Shown one piece after another: positions 1 through 6,404 of a DNA stretch of 8,483 nt. The notes below the pieces were generated by a model. It did no database searches, was not told where the DNA came from, and saw only the letters and a list, made by a program, of their open reading frames with translations. Every line of letters starts with the position of its first letter. Position 1 is the first letter of the stretch. The position numbers and the translations under genes were made by a program. Origin of the DNA: JAWXUT01 sp044426075 (GTDB lineage: Bacteria > Bacillota > Clostridia > Christensenellales > DTU072); contig JAWXUT010000075.1 in NCBI GenBank assembly GCA_044426075.1, positions 1 to 8,483 of the forward strand, given 5' to 3'.

Positions 1-976
1 CGTGTATTATTACTTCGTCGCAATTGCTAACATCATCACTTATTGTTACAAAACTGCCATACTCCATACCACCATAGTAAAAGGCGGTTTCTACAACACT
101 AAATGTACTATAAGGATAGCTGCCCATAATATTGCCAAACACTTCTAGGGCGGATACTGCGGTTGCTAATATGTCTGCGCCGTCATCATCAACGGTGTAA
201 ACTAACACTTTTGTGCTGCCACTACTGCCCTCTGTTATGTTGTAATTATAGTTGGCGCTCATTGCAAAATCTCGCAAATCTTCACCCTCTATTGTATATA
301 TTTTGGTGCTGTTTTCAGTTGCGGATTCTGAAATAATATCTCCACTTGTTGCCAAAATTAGCGTTTCGGGGGCAGTAACTGAAACGTGGAAATCGCTAAT
401 TTCACTGTAAAATGGGTCGCCTACCATAGTATACTCGTCTTTGCGGAAACTGCCATTTTCATATACTGCAACAACGGGATAAAAATTGCCAAGACTCAAT
501 GTGTTGTCATATAACCCAAATCGCAAGTCACAGTGCGGAACAGAAATATCATAACTTATACCCACCTCAATTTGCGCCTCGGGCATAACTCCACCCGCTA
601 AATCAATGCTCAAATATGCGCAAGATGTGTCAATTTCATATGTAGCAGCCTCGCCATTTATAAGCACTTCAAAGTTTTCTATCGTGCAATACTTATCTAA
701 TGTGTACAAATATGCCTTTTCTTCGGTGTCTTTCATATACGCCAAAGGATAACAATATACCCCAATACTTGTCAATGTGTCTGCAGTGCAATTTGTGTAT
801 AATATCTCAGAATATAAAGTTAAGTCCTCTAAATCTTCTGAAATTTCTACATCAATATTATATTCTGTAACGCTTTCTATGCTTTCTATCGGGCTAGAAT
901 CATCAGTTGCATCACAAGCCACAAATGTCAATAGCATAGTAGAAAAAATAATCAAAACTGCCAAAACTCGCTTCAT
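1..976 (-). CDS. Probable lipoprotein, M1-like (gluzincin) zinc metallopeptidase, C-terminus cut by window start
   Basis: I translated this from the minus strand; 325 codons plus one base are visible. The start ATG (974-976) has a good ribosome binding site, AAGGTGAGGTG, 3-8 nt upstream. Residues 1-20 form a lipoprotein-type signal peptide: Lys2-Arg3, a hydrophobic run, then FVA before Cys21, a near-consensus lipobox. An acidic Asp/Ser/Glu-rich linker follows, so the mature protein is probably anchored outside the membrane. Residues about 40-230 look like a beta-rich N-terminal domain. Residues 302-306 read GGMEY, like the substrate-binding G-x-M-E-N loop of M1 aminopeptidases. About 20 residues later the frame ends with V-I-I-H325 and the first base (G) of the next codon, consistent with the start of HExxH. 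In M1 enzymes this motif binds catalytic zinc, and the family removes N-terminal residues from peptides. The remaining zinc ligand and C-terminal domain lie outside the window. The M1 assignment rests on these short motifs and their spacing; substrate is unknown. Confidence 0.72.
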   Translation of the reverse strand, partial: MKRVLAVLIIFSTMLLTFVACDATDDSSPIESIESVTEYNIDVEISEDLEDLTLYSEILYTNCTADTLTSIGVYCYPLAYMKDTEEKAYLYTLDKYCTIENFEVLINGEAATYEIDTSCAYLSIDLAGGVMPEAQIEVGISYDISVPHCDLRFGLYDNTLSLGNFYPVVAVYENGSFRKDEYTMVGDPFYSEISDFHVSVTAPETLILATSGDIISESATENSTKIYTIEGEDLRDFAMSANYNYNITEGSSGSTKVLVYTVDDDGADILATAVSALEVFGNIMGSYPYSTFSVVETAFYYGGMEYGSFVTISDDVSNCDEVIIH

Positions 977-992
977 TTTCACCTCACCTTAC

Positions 993-1023
993 ATAATATT
1001 AAAAATTTTTTCAATTATGACAA
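993..1023 (-). promoter_or_regulatory. Possible weak promoter for the lipoprotein gene
   Basis: On the minus strand TTGTCA (1018-1023) is followed by TATTAT (993-998), but the spacer is 19 bp, longer than ideal. An alternative AATATT (995-1000) gives 17 bp but a poorer -10. The A-tracts upstream could act as an UP element. In such AT-rich DNA this match is weak evidence. Confidence 0.25.
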
Positions 1024-1025
1024 TT

Positions 1026-1045
1026 AGTTTTTTTCAGTTTTTTTC
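1026..1045. repeat. Tandem 10-bp repeat AGTTTTTTTC x2 (phased A-tracts)
   Basis: Two exact adjacent copies of AGTTTTTTTC place seven-base A-tracts (minus strand) one helical turn apart, with another A5T6 tract at 1001-1011. Such phasing is known to bend DNA. Its position upstream of the lipoprotein gene suggests an UP-like or architectural role, which is inference. Confidence 0.5.
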
Positions 1046-1261
1046 AGCAAATTACAAAATTATTACACTTTTGGAAACTGCATAAATATCCGATAAATTA
1101 TTTTCAAAATGTATAAAATCGATTTTTTTATGTATATTTTGTTGTTAAATAAAATTTTAGCACTAAGCATTGACCCCTAAAAGCTTACAAAATGCTAAGG
1201 AAATGTATCAACCATTGACACTTTTACTAATTTTTTACTTTTTTTATTGCGTGTAAAAGTA

Positions 1262-1290
1262 TTGCATAATTTTATATCTTGTTGTATAAT
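1262..1290 (+). promoter_or_regulatory. Promoter for the glycosyltransferase fusion gene
   Basis: TTGCAT (1262-1267) and a perfect TATAAT (1285-1290) are separated by 17 bp, a standard vegetative sigma-factor promoter. Transcription would begin near 1297 and leave a leader of about 130 nt that contains the hairpin at 1332-1367. Overlapping inverted repeats end at or next to the -35 box (ACTTTTAC 1220-1227 with GTAAAAGT 1253-1260; TACTTTT 1236-1242 with AAAAGTA 1255-1261) and could be an operator. Confidence 0.6.
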
Positions 1291-1331
1291 AAAGCTACAT
1301 TAAATAGCTCATAATTTTCCCCCTTATCATA

Positions 1332-1367
1332 GATAGAGAGAATCGGATTTATTCGGTTCTCTTTATC
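1332..1367 (+). terminator. Leader hairpin, possible attenuator (terminator-like)
   Basis: Positions 1332-1347 pair with 1352-1367 over 16 bp including three G-U pairs, around a TTTA loop. The inner 11 bp (AGAGAATCGGA with TTCGGTTCTCT) is directly followed by TTTATCATTTT, the arrangement of an intrinsic terminator. It lies between the promoter and the start codon of the fusion gene, so transcription may be attenuated there. No competing antiterminator fold was worked out. Alternatively it could protect the 5' end of the mRNA. Confidence 0.5.
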
Positions 1368-1426
1368 ATTTTGTGCGAGGTTTTTTAAATAGGATATAAA
1401 GAAGAGCTTGTGGCATACTAAAGTAG

Positions 1427-3169
1427 ATGTTACGGATAGCGGATAAAATTATTAAATATGTGGCAGACAGAATAATTGCATTGCTTGCAATAGTGTTGTT
1501 TTTGCCATTTTTTTTAGTTATAGCGGTGGCAATCAAGGTAGATAGTAAGGGCGCTATAGTATTTGGGCAAGTGAGAAGTGGCAAAAGCGGGGCTGAATTT
1601 AAGATATACAAGTTCCGCACTATGCTTACAACAGAGGTGCCATTTGACAATTGCAAGCCAATAGTTGAAAAAAACAGTGAAAATGTGACCCGTGTTGGGC
1701 GATTTTTGCGTGCAACCAAGTTAGATGAGCTGCCGCAGTTGTTCAATATTTTGTCGGGGGATATGTCATTTATAGGCCCGCGCCCATTTTTATCCAGTTA
1801 TATAGGCGGATATGATAGGTGGGAGCTTGCAAAATTTAGGGTGTTGCCGGGGCTAACGGGGCTTGCGCAAGTTAATGGAAACGGGCATCTTAGCACCAAA
1901 GAGCGCAGTTATTATGACGCGGAATATGCAAAGCATCGCAACATATTTATGGATATTGCCATATTGTATCGCACAATAATGGTGGTTGTTAAGGGGGAAG
2001 AGCACTTTATCCGCCACATAAGCATAGATGCAATAGATGATAAAGTTGACACTGATAATAGAGTGCATTATGTAGGGCTTGCGGAGCGCGCTGCACAGCA
2101 CAACGCCAAACGCATAGCTCAAGTTGTGGGCAAAATGGAAGGCGGGGTGGGGATATGTATCTTAAATTATTTTAGAGCCATTGACCGCACGCAATATGTT
2201 TTCGATTTTTACACCTATGCTCCGTCAATTTACGACAGTGAGATTCGCGCATTGGGTGGCAATGTTTATTATATTCCAAACTTCATAAAAGTGACGCAGT
2301 CGTGTGGGGCGTTTTATAGATATATTAAGGATAAAGATTACTATGCCGTGCACGCAAATTTAACGACGATGTCGGTGTTCCCGTTGTGGGTTGCGCGCCG
2401 CGCGGGGGTTAAAAATCGCATATGCCACGCACACAGCACCACCTACAAATATGAGGCTACTGCAATAGTAAAAAACATATTAAAGCGGTTTTGCAGTGGG
2501 CAGTCAACGGTGCGGCTTGCGTGCAGTAGGGTTGCGGGCAAATGGTTGTATGGCACACTAAATGAAGTCACCATAATAAGAAACGCAATTGACCTTAACA
2601 CATTTAAAAATGATACTAAATTAAGGCGACGTATGCGTGACAAAATGGGATTAACTGCTAGCTTTGTTGTGGGCACTGTGGGGCGGCTAGAATATCAAAA
2701 GAACCAACTGTTTGCACTTGAAATTTTCCACAAATTAGCGGGTGAGATTAGCAATGCAAAGCTTATAATTGTGGGTAGTGGTGCGCTTAAAGAAAAGCTA
2801 CAAAATAGGGCGAGTGCGTTGGGGCTAATGGGCAAAGTTATTTTTGTAGATAACGCACAAAACATAGCTGAATACTATGCAGTGTGCGACGTGTTTATAC
2901 TGCCGTCTAGATACGAGGGATTGCCCCTTGTTGGCATTGAAGCGCAATGTATGGGCGTGCCTTGTGTGTTTTCTTACGAGATTACAAAAGAAGTGGATAT
3001 AAGCAACCAAAGTGCGTTTGTTGGTATCCATAAACGCAATATTTATGAATGGATAGCTGCAATTGAATCATATAAAAATAAAGATTTAGCCGCCTTTTCA
3101 GCGGATAATTACAACATCAAAAAGACTGCAAATGCATTGCAGTCTGTGTATGACAATTTACTTAAATAG
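1427..3169 (+). CDS. Bifunctional fusion: monotopic phosphoglycosyl transferase (undecaprenyl-phosphate sugar-1-phosphate transferase) + GT4 glycosyltransferase
   Basis: The 580-residue protein has two enzymes in tandem. Residues 1 to about 195 are a bacterial sugar transferase (WcaJ/PglC type). It has a basic start, a re-entrant hydrophobic segment at about 15-38 with Pro27, then FKIYKFRTM (58-66), the catalytic Asp100-Glu101 pair in LDELPQ, and IGPRP (116-120). This family moves a sugar 1-phosphate from a nucleotide sugar to undecaprenyl phosphate at the inner face of the membrane. After a linker, residues from about 228 form a GT4 glycosyltransferase: GG near 239, HAHS (334-337), G419-R420 and Lys425 for the nucleotide-sugar phosphates, and the E497-x7-E505 motif. 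Inference: it primes the lipid carrier and adds the second sugar of a surface glycan. An in-frame TAG immediately precedes the ATG, excluding a longer start; no clear ribosome binding site is present. No other glycan genes are adjacent. Its end overlaps murC convergently by 12 bp. Confidence 0.9.
   Translation: MLRIADKIIKYVADRIIALLAIVLFLPFFLVIAVAIKVDSKGAIVFGQVRSGKSGAEFKIYKFRTMLTTEVPFDNCKPIVEKNSENVTRVGRFLRATKLDELPQLFNILSGDMSFIGPRPFLSSYIGGYDRWELAKFRVLPGLTGLAQVNGNGHLSTKERSYYDAEYAKHRNIFMDIAILYRTIMVVVKGEEHFIRHISIDAIDDKVDTDNRVHYVGLAERAAQHNAKRIAQVVGKMEGGVGICILNYFRAIDRTQYVFDFYTYAPSIYDSEIRALGGNVYYIPNFIKVTQSCGAFYRYIKDKDYYAVHANLTTMSVFPLWVARRAGVKNRICHAHSTTYKYEATAIVKNILKRFCSGQSTVRLACSRVAGKWLYGTLNEVTIIRNAIDLNTFKNDTKLRRRMRDKMGLTASFVVGTVGRLEYQKNQLFALEIFHKLAGEISNAKLIIVGSGALKEKLQNRASALGLMGKVIFVDNAQNIAEYYAVCDVFILPSRYEGLPLVGIEAQCMGVPCVFSYEITKEVDISNQSAFVGIHKRNIYEWIAAIESYKNKDLAAFSADNYNIKKTANALQSVYDNLLK
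3119..3145 (-). terminator. Intrinsic terminator of murC, inside the 3' coding region of the fusion gene
   Basis: AGACTGCAA (3123-3131) and TTGCAGTCT (3137-3145) form a perfect 9-bp stem around a 5-nt loop. Read on the minus strand, the stem begins 12 nt after the murC stop codon and runs into a T5 tract (3123-3119), the classic rho-independent layout. The same bases encode part of the last 15 residues of the convergent glycosyltransferase. On the plus strand there is no T-run after the stem, so it should work leftward only. Confidence 0.75.
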
Positions 3170-4507
3170 TAGTGGGGTCAAGTTTTCAATATCCCCCGCA
3201 CCGCATATTAAAAGTATGTCATTTGGGGCTATAATTGTTAGCACTTTTGATGCCAATGAAAGTAGGTTGTTGTAGTAGCAAACATTGCTGTTTTTGGCGC
3301 TAATGGCCTTGTATAATGTGTGACAAGTGGTGCCACATTGTGGGGTTTCGCGCGCGGGATATTCAGTAAAAAGTAGTAGGTTATCTGCGCCATTAAAGCA
3401 AGTTGTAAATTCGTGAAACAAACTGGCGGTTCTGCTATAAGTGTGGGGCTGAAAAACCACGTGCAATTTGCCTTCGCACTGCACTTTTGCTGTTGCAATG
3501 GCGCTAGTAATTTCGGTGGGATGGTGGGCGTAATCGGTTATAATGCGGCAGCCTTTAACCATACCTTTGCACTCAAATCGTCTTGCTACTCCGCCAAAAG
3601 AGTTTAGGCTTTTTATCACCGTTTTTGGGTCAAGCCCGCATTGCATTGCAACTATGTAGCAAGCTGTTGCGTTAAATAAGTTATGTATGCCACTAATTGA
3701 CAAATCAAGCTGCGCTTCAGTTGTTCCCGCATTGCAAATATCACACTTGTAACAGCCCATTTCTGTGTGGGCGATGTTTGTTAAGGAGTAGCCATTTTCA
3801 TTTTCTAATCCATATGTAATTGCATTTTTAGGTGGGGGATACAATCCGTTTTCTTTGCCAACAATTGCCACCCCTCGCGCAAGAGCTAGGCTACAAAATT
3901 CACAAAAAGTGTCGCATACTTGTTGCAGATTGTTGTAGGTGTCGGGGTGGTCGTATTCGGCATTTAACACCACAGCTATATCGGGGCGCAAATAAAGTAG
4001 GTTTCTTTTATATTCGCAAGCTTCTGTTATGAAAAACTTGTTGCCCTTGTAAATCAAGTTGCCGTGGCTTGTTGTGTTGCCGCCTATGTGCGCCGTGAAT
4101 TGCGTGCTGCAAGCATCAAATACTTCCGCTAGCATTGCAGTGGTTGTAGTTTTGCCGTGCGACCCCGCTATACATATTATATACTGATAGTCTGATGCCA
4201 CCTCGCTTAAAAATATCTGCCGTTCTATACACGCGATTCCGTTGGTGCGCGCATAGGTGAGTTCGGGGTCGTCGTCTTTTATTGCAGAGGTGTAAACTAC
4301 AAGTTCCGCACCCGCAACACTCTCTGGGTCACTGCCTATAATAACGCTTGCGCCCCACTCAACTAGTGTTTCAACTTCGTGGCTGTATTGTATATCTGAT
4401 CCGCTAACTTTTTTGCCTTGGCAAAGCATTAATTTCGCGAGGCTAGACATACTTATTCCGCCAATTCCTATAAAATGTATGTGACTTATTCTGCTAATTT
4501 TCGACAT
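3158..4507 (-). CDS. murC: UDP-N-acetylmuramate--L-alanine ligase (MurC)
   Basis: This cytoplasmic ATP-dependent ligase adds L-alanine to UDP-N-acetylmuramic acid, the first amino-acid step of peptidoglycan precursor synthesis. The 449 residues match the usual length. HFIGIGGISMSSLA (11-24) and SGSD (35-38) form the UDP-binding Rossmann start. GSHGKTTTT (115-123) is the ATP P-loop with Lys119. EACEYKR (162-168) and NAEYDHPDTY (182-191) belong to the central Mur ligase domain, GIHNLFNATA (273-282) is the conserved HN segment, and RRFE (309-312) and DYAHHPTEI (325-333) open the C-terminal domain. The start gives the canonical MurC N-terminus, and the next Met lies inside the Rossmann motif. No ribosome binding site is visible in the AT-rich sequence upstream. 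The gene stands alone: it diverges from the sugar operon and converges on the glycosyltransferase fusion, with a terminator just past its stop. The several cysteines around 252-258 (CYKCDIC) are unusual but not in a known metal site. Confidence 0.96.
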   Translation of the reverse strand: MSKISRISHIHFIGIGGISMSSLAKLMLCQGKKVSGSDIQYSHEVETLVEWGASVIIGSDPESVAGAELVVYTSAIKDDDPELTYARTNGIACIERQIFLSEVASDYQYIICIAGSHGKTTTTAMLAEVFDACSTQFTAHIGGNTTSHGNLIYKGNKFFITEACEYKRNLLYLRPDIAVVLNAEYDHPDTYNNLQQVCDTFCEFCSLALARGVAIVGKENGLYPPPKNAITYGLENENGYSLTNIAHTEMGCYKCDICNAGTTEAQLDLSISGIHNLFNATACYIVAMQCGLDPKTVIKSLNSFGGVARRFECKGMVKGCRIITDYAHHPTEITSAIATAKVQCEGKLHVVFQPHTYSRTASLFHEFTTCFNGADNLLLFTEYPARETPQCGTTCHTLYKAISAKNSNVCYYNNLLSLASKVLTIIAPNDILLICGAGDIENLTPLLFK

Positions 4508-4583
4508 AATTTAAATATATGCTAGGGCGTTCAGTTTGTTGCGTAAATGCAAAAAAAAATATGAGGAATTTTTCATTTCGGTA

Positions 4584-4612
4584 TTGACTTGTAAATATAA
4601 GTATGATAATAT
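4584..4612 (+). promoter_or_regulatory. Promoter of the transketolase/sugar operon
   Basis: TTGACT (4584-4589) and TAATAT (4607-4612) are separated by 17 bp, and TGA directly before the -10 gives an extended -10 element (TGn). Transcription would start near 4619, leaving a leader of about 25 nt with AGGAG (4633-4637) six nucleotides before the ATG. There is no room for a riboswitch, so control is likely through DNA-binding proteins. No distinct operator was recognised. The divergent murC promoter must lie in the same 136-bp gap but could not be placed. Confidence 0.65.
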
Positions 4613-4643
4613 TAAATAATATAAAACAACTTAGGAGCTTCTT

Positions 4644-5456
4644 ATGAATTTGAATGAAATTTGCAAAGACGTTCGTGTAGATACTATGCGTTGCATAGGG
4701 TCAATCGGCGTTGGACATATAGGCGGATGTTTGTCTATAGTAGAAATACTTGTAGAACTTTACTACAAGCATATGAATATCGACCCAACCAATCCAAAAA
4801 TGGAAGGCAGAGATAGATTAGTTGTAAGCAAAGGGCACGCAGGTCCTGCAGTTTACGCAATACTAGCAAACAAAGGTTACTTTAGTAAAGATTTATTATT
4901 GACACTTAACAGTAGCGGAACCAGTCTTCCAAGCCACTGTGATATGAACAGAACCATTGGTATTGATATGACAACAGGTTCATTAGGGCAAGGATTCAGC
5001 TGTGCAGTAGGCGTAGCATTGGGTTCACAAATAACAAAAGACAACGCTAAAATTTACACAATTATTGGCGACGGCGAGACACAAGAGGGTCAAATTTGGG
5101 AAGCTGCAATGTTTGCTGGCCACAAGAAGCTAAGCAATCTAATCGCATTTACCGATTACAATAAAATGCAAATTGACGGCACAACCGATGAAGTTAACAC
5201 ACTTGAGCCACTAGATAAAAAGTGGGAGAGTTTTGGTTGGAACGTAATAGTTGTTAAAGACGGCAATAGTTTAGAAGAAATTGATGCCGCCATTACTTCC
5301 GCCCGTGCAGAAACAGAAAAACCTACAATGATAATTGCAAACACATTAAAAGGATGCGGAGTAAGTTTCGTATCAGATAAAGGATGTGCAAATCACAATA
5401 TGCCATTATCACAAGCAGAAGTTGAGCTTGCAATAGCAGAAATCAAGGGGGCATAA
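4644..5456 (+). CDS. Transketolase, N-terminal (thiamine diphosphate-binding) subunit
   Basis: This is the first half of a split transketolase (270 residues), which with the next gene makes one enzyme. Transketolase moves a two-carbon ketol unit between sugar phosphates in the non-oxidative pentose phosphate pathway. Visible features are GHIGGCLS (24-31, with His25), SKGH (62-65, His65), a GSLGQGF glycine-rich segment, and the ThDP/Mg motif GDGETQEG (142-149) with Asn173 closing it in DYN. These histidines and the GDG motif are the active-site residues of the family. AGGAG lies 6 nt before the start. The stop is followed after a single base by the start of the C-terminal subunit, so the two are probably translationally coupled. 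Split transketolases are common in Bacillota and archaea. Some paralogues in sugar operons act on other ketose phosphates, such as apulose 4-phosphate (AptAB), so the exact substrate is open. Codons are strongly A-ending. Confidence 0.93.
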   Translation: MNLNEICKDVRVDTMRCIGSIGVGHIGGCLSIVEILVELYYKHMNIDPTNPKMEGRDRLVVSKGHAGPAVYAILANKGYFSKDLLLTLNSSGTSLPSHCDMNRTIGIDMTTGSLGQGFSCAVGVALGSQITKDNAKIYTIIGDGETQEGQIWEAAMFAGHKKLSNLIAFTDYNKMQIDGTTDEVNTLEPLDKKWESFGWNVIVVKDGNSLEEIDAAITSARAETEKPTMIIANTLKGCGVSFVSDKGCANHNMPLSQAEVELAIAEIKGA

Positions 5457-5457
5457 T

Positions 5458-6396
5458 ATGAGCAATATAGAAATGAGAGCAGTATTTGCTCAAGAATTAA
5501 AGAAAATGATGGAAGCAGATAGCCGCGTTATGGTGCTTGACGCCGATTTAGCAAAAGCAAGTGGCACAATAGGCCTAAGGGATATCTTTCCAGAACGCGC
5601 TATTGATATTGGTATAGCAGAAGCAAATATGACAAGTATTGCAGCTGGATTAAGCAGTTATGGATTTAAGCCATACATAACAAGTTTCGCACCATTTGTA
5701 ACAAGACGTGTATGTGACCAACTTACATTGTCATGCGCATATGCAAAGCAAAACGTAAAAATCGTGGGCACCGACCCTGGCATATCAGCCGAGCTAAACG
5801 GTGGCACACATATGGGTATGGAAGATATTGGTGTTATAAGAAGTATCCCTAACATTGTAATATTTGAACCAGTAGATGCAACACAACTTGCGCAAGCAAT
5901 GCCAATTATTGACGCATACGAAGGCGTAGTTTATATTAGGTTGTTCCGCAAAGCAACACCAGATGTATTCGGTGCAGATTATAAATTTGATTTATTTAAA
6001 GCAGATACAATTAAAGAAGGTACAGACGTATCAATTTTTGCAACTGGAATGCTAGTATCAGAAGCAGTTAAGGCTGGTGAGATGTTGGCAGCAGAAGGTA
6101 TCAATGCAGAAATCATAAATATCCATACAATTAAACCAATTGATAAAGAAGCAGTTATTGCTTCCGCTAAAAAGACTGGTTGCGTAGTAACTTGCGAAAA
6201 CCACAACATTGTTGGCGGACTATACAGTGCAGTTTCAGAAGTTTTGTCAGCTAACTGCCCAACAATTATGAAAGCTGTTGGCGTGCCAGATGTTTTTGGC
6301 GAAGTAGGCAAACTTCCATACTTAACAGAACTATACAAAATGCGTGCTGAAGATATTGTTGCACGTGCAAAAGAAGCAATTGCGCTTAAAAAATAG
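5458..6396 (+). CDS. Transketolase, C-terminal (pyrimidine-binding) subunit
   Basis: This is the second half of the split transketolase (312 residues), corresponding to the Pyr and C-terminal domains. DIGIAEANM (50-58) contains Glu55, the catalytic glutamate that activates the aminopyrimidine of thiamine diphosphate. GGTHMGMEDIG, with His118, matches the conserved substrate-binding histidine loop. TCENHNIVGGLYSAVSE near residue 240 is the typical C-terminal domain signature. An AAGGGGG ribosome binding site overlaps the end of the upstream subunit gene, 6 nt before the ATG. The stop codon TAG overlaps the AGGAG of the next gene. Together the two subunits total 582 residues, shorter than single-chain transketolases of about 660. 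The same domain pair occurs in DXP synthase, but the split layout, the lack of DXPS features and the sugar-catabolic context favour transketolase. Confidence 0.93.
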   Translation: MSNIEMRAVFAQELKKMMEADSRVMVLDADLAKASGTIGLRDIFPERAIDIGIAEANMTSIAAGLSSYGFKPYITSFAPFVTRRVCDQLTLSCAYAKQNVKIVGTDPGISAELNGGTHMGMEDIGVIRSIPNIVIFEPVDATQLAQAMPIIDAYEGVVYIRLFRKATPDVFGADYKFDLFKADTIKEGTDVSIFATGMLVSEAVKAGEMLAAEGINAEIINIHTIKPIDKEAVIASAKKTGCVVTCENHNIVGGLYSAVSEVLSANCPTIMKAVGVPDVFGEVGKLPYLTELYKMRAEDIVARAKEAIALKK

Positions 6397-6404
6397 GAGA
6401 AATT

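Larger units (their letters stand above)
977..1426. other. Gene-free divergent intergenic region (about 450 bp)
   Basis: This AT-rich stretch separates the minus-strand lipoprotein gene from the plus-strand glycosyltransferase fusion, so it should carry promoters in both directions. I see no convincing coding region. It holds a possible leftward promoter (993-1023), 10-bp-phased A-tracts (1026-1045), inverted repeats of ACTTTTAC/TACTTTT type just upstream of the rightward promoter (1220-1261), the rightward promoter itself (1262-1290), and a long hairpin in the leader (1332-1367). Nothing specific was recognised in 1050-1210 beyond AT-rich sequence. Confidence 0.7.

Noticed and set aside
777..1085. 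Plus-strand open frame of 102 residues
   Set aside because: It lies mostly opposite the signal-peptide end of the lipoprotein gene, has low-complexity Ser/Ile/Phe-rich content and no ribosome binding site. It is a shadow of the minus-strand gene.
1157..1198. TTAGCA/TGCTAA and AGCATT/AATGCT inverted pairs
   Set aside because: Only 6 bp each, mutually exclusive, large loops and no T-tract; expected by chance in AT-rich DNA.
1215..1243. Perfect TTGACA (1215-1220) as a promoter -35
   Set aside because: No acceptable -10 lies 16-18 bp downstream; only T-runs occur there. The TTGCAT/TATAAT pair at 1262-1290 is far better.
1366..1746. Minus-strand open frame of 126 residues opposite the sugar transferase
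   Set aside because: The plus-strand frame has clear catalytic motifs over the same bases; the antisense frame shows no domain and no start signal.
3734..3754. CxxCxxC cluster in MurC (residues 252-258) as a metal site
   Set aside because: No matching partner residues or known metal-binding role in MurC at this place; the protein is simply cysteine-rich.
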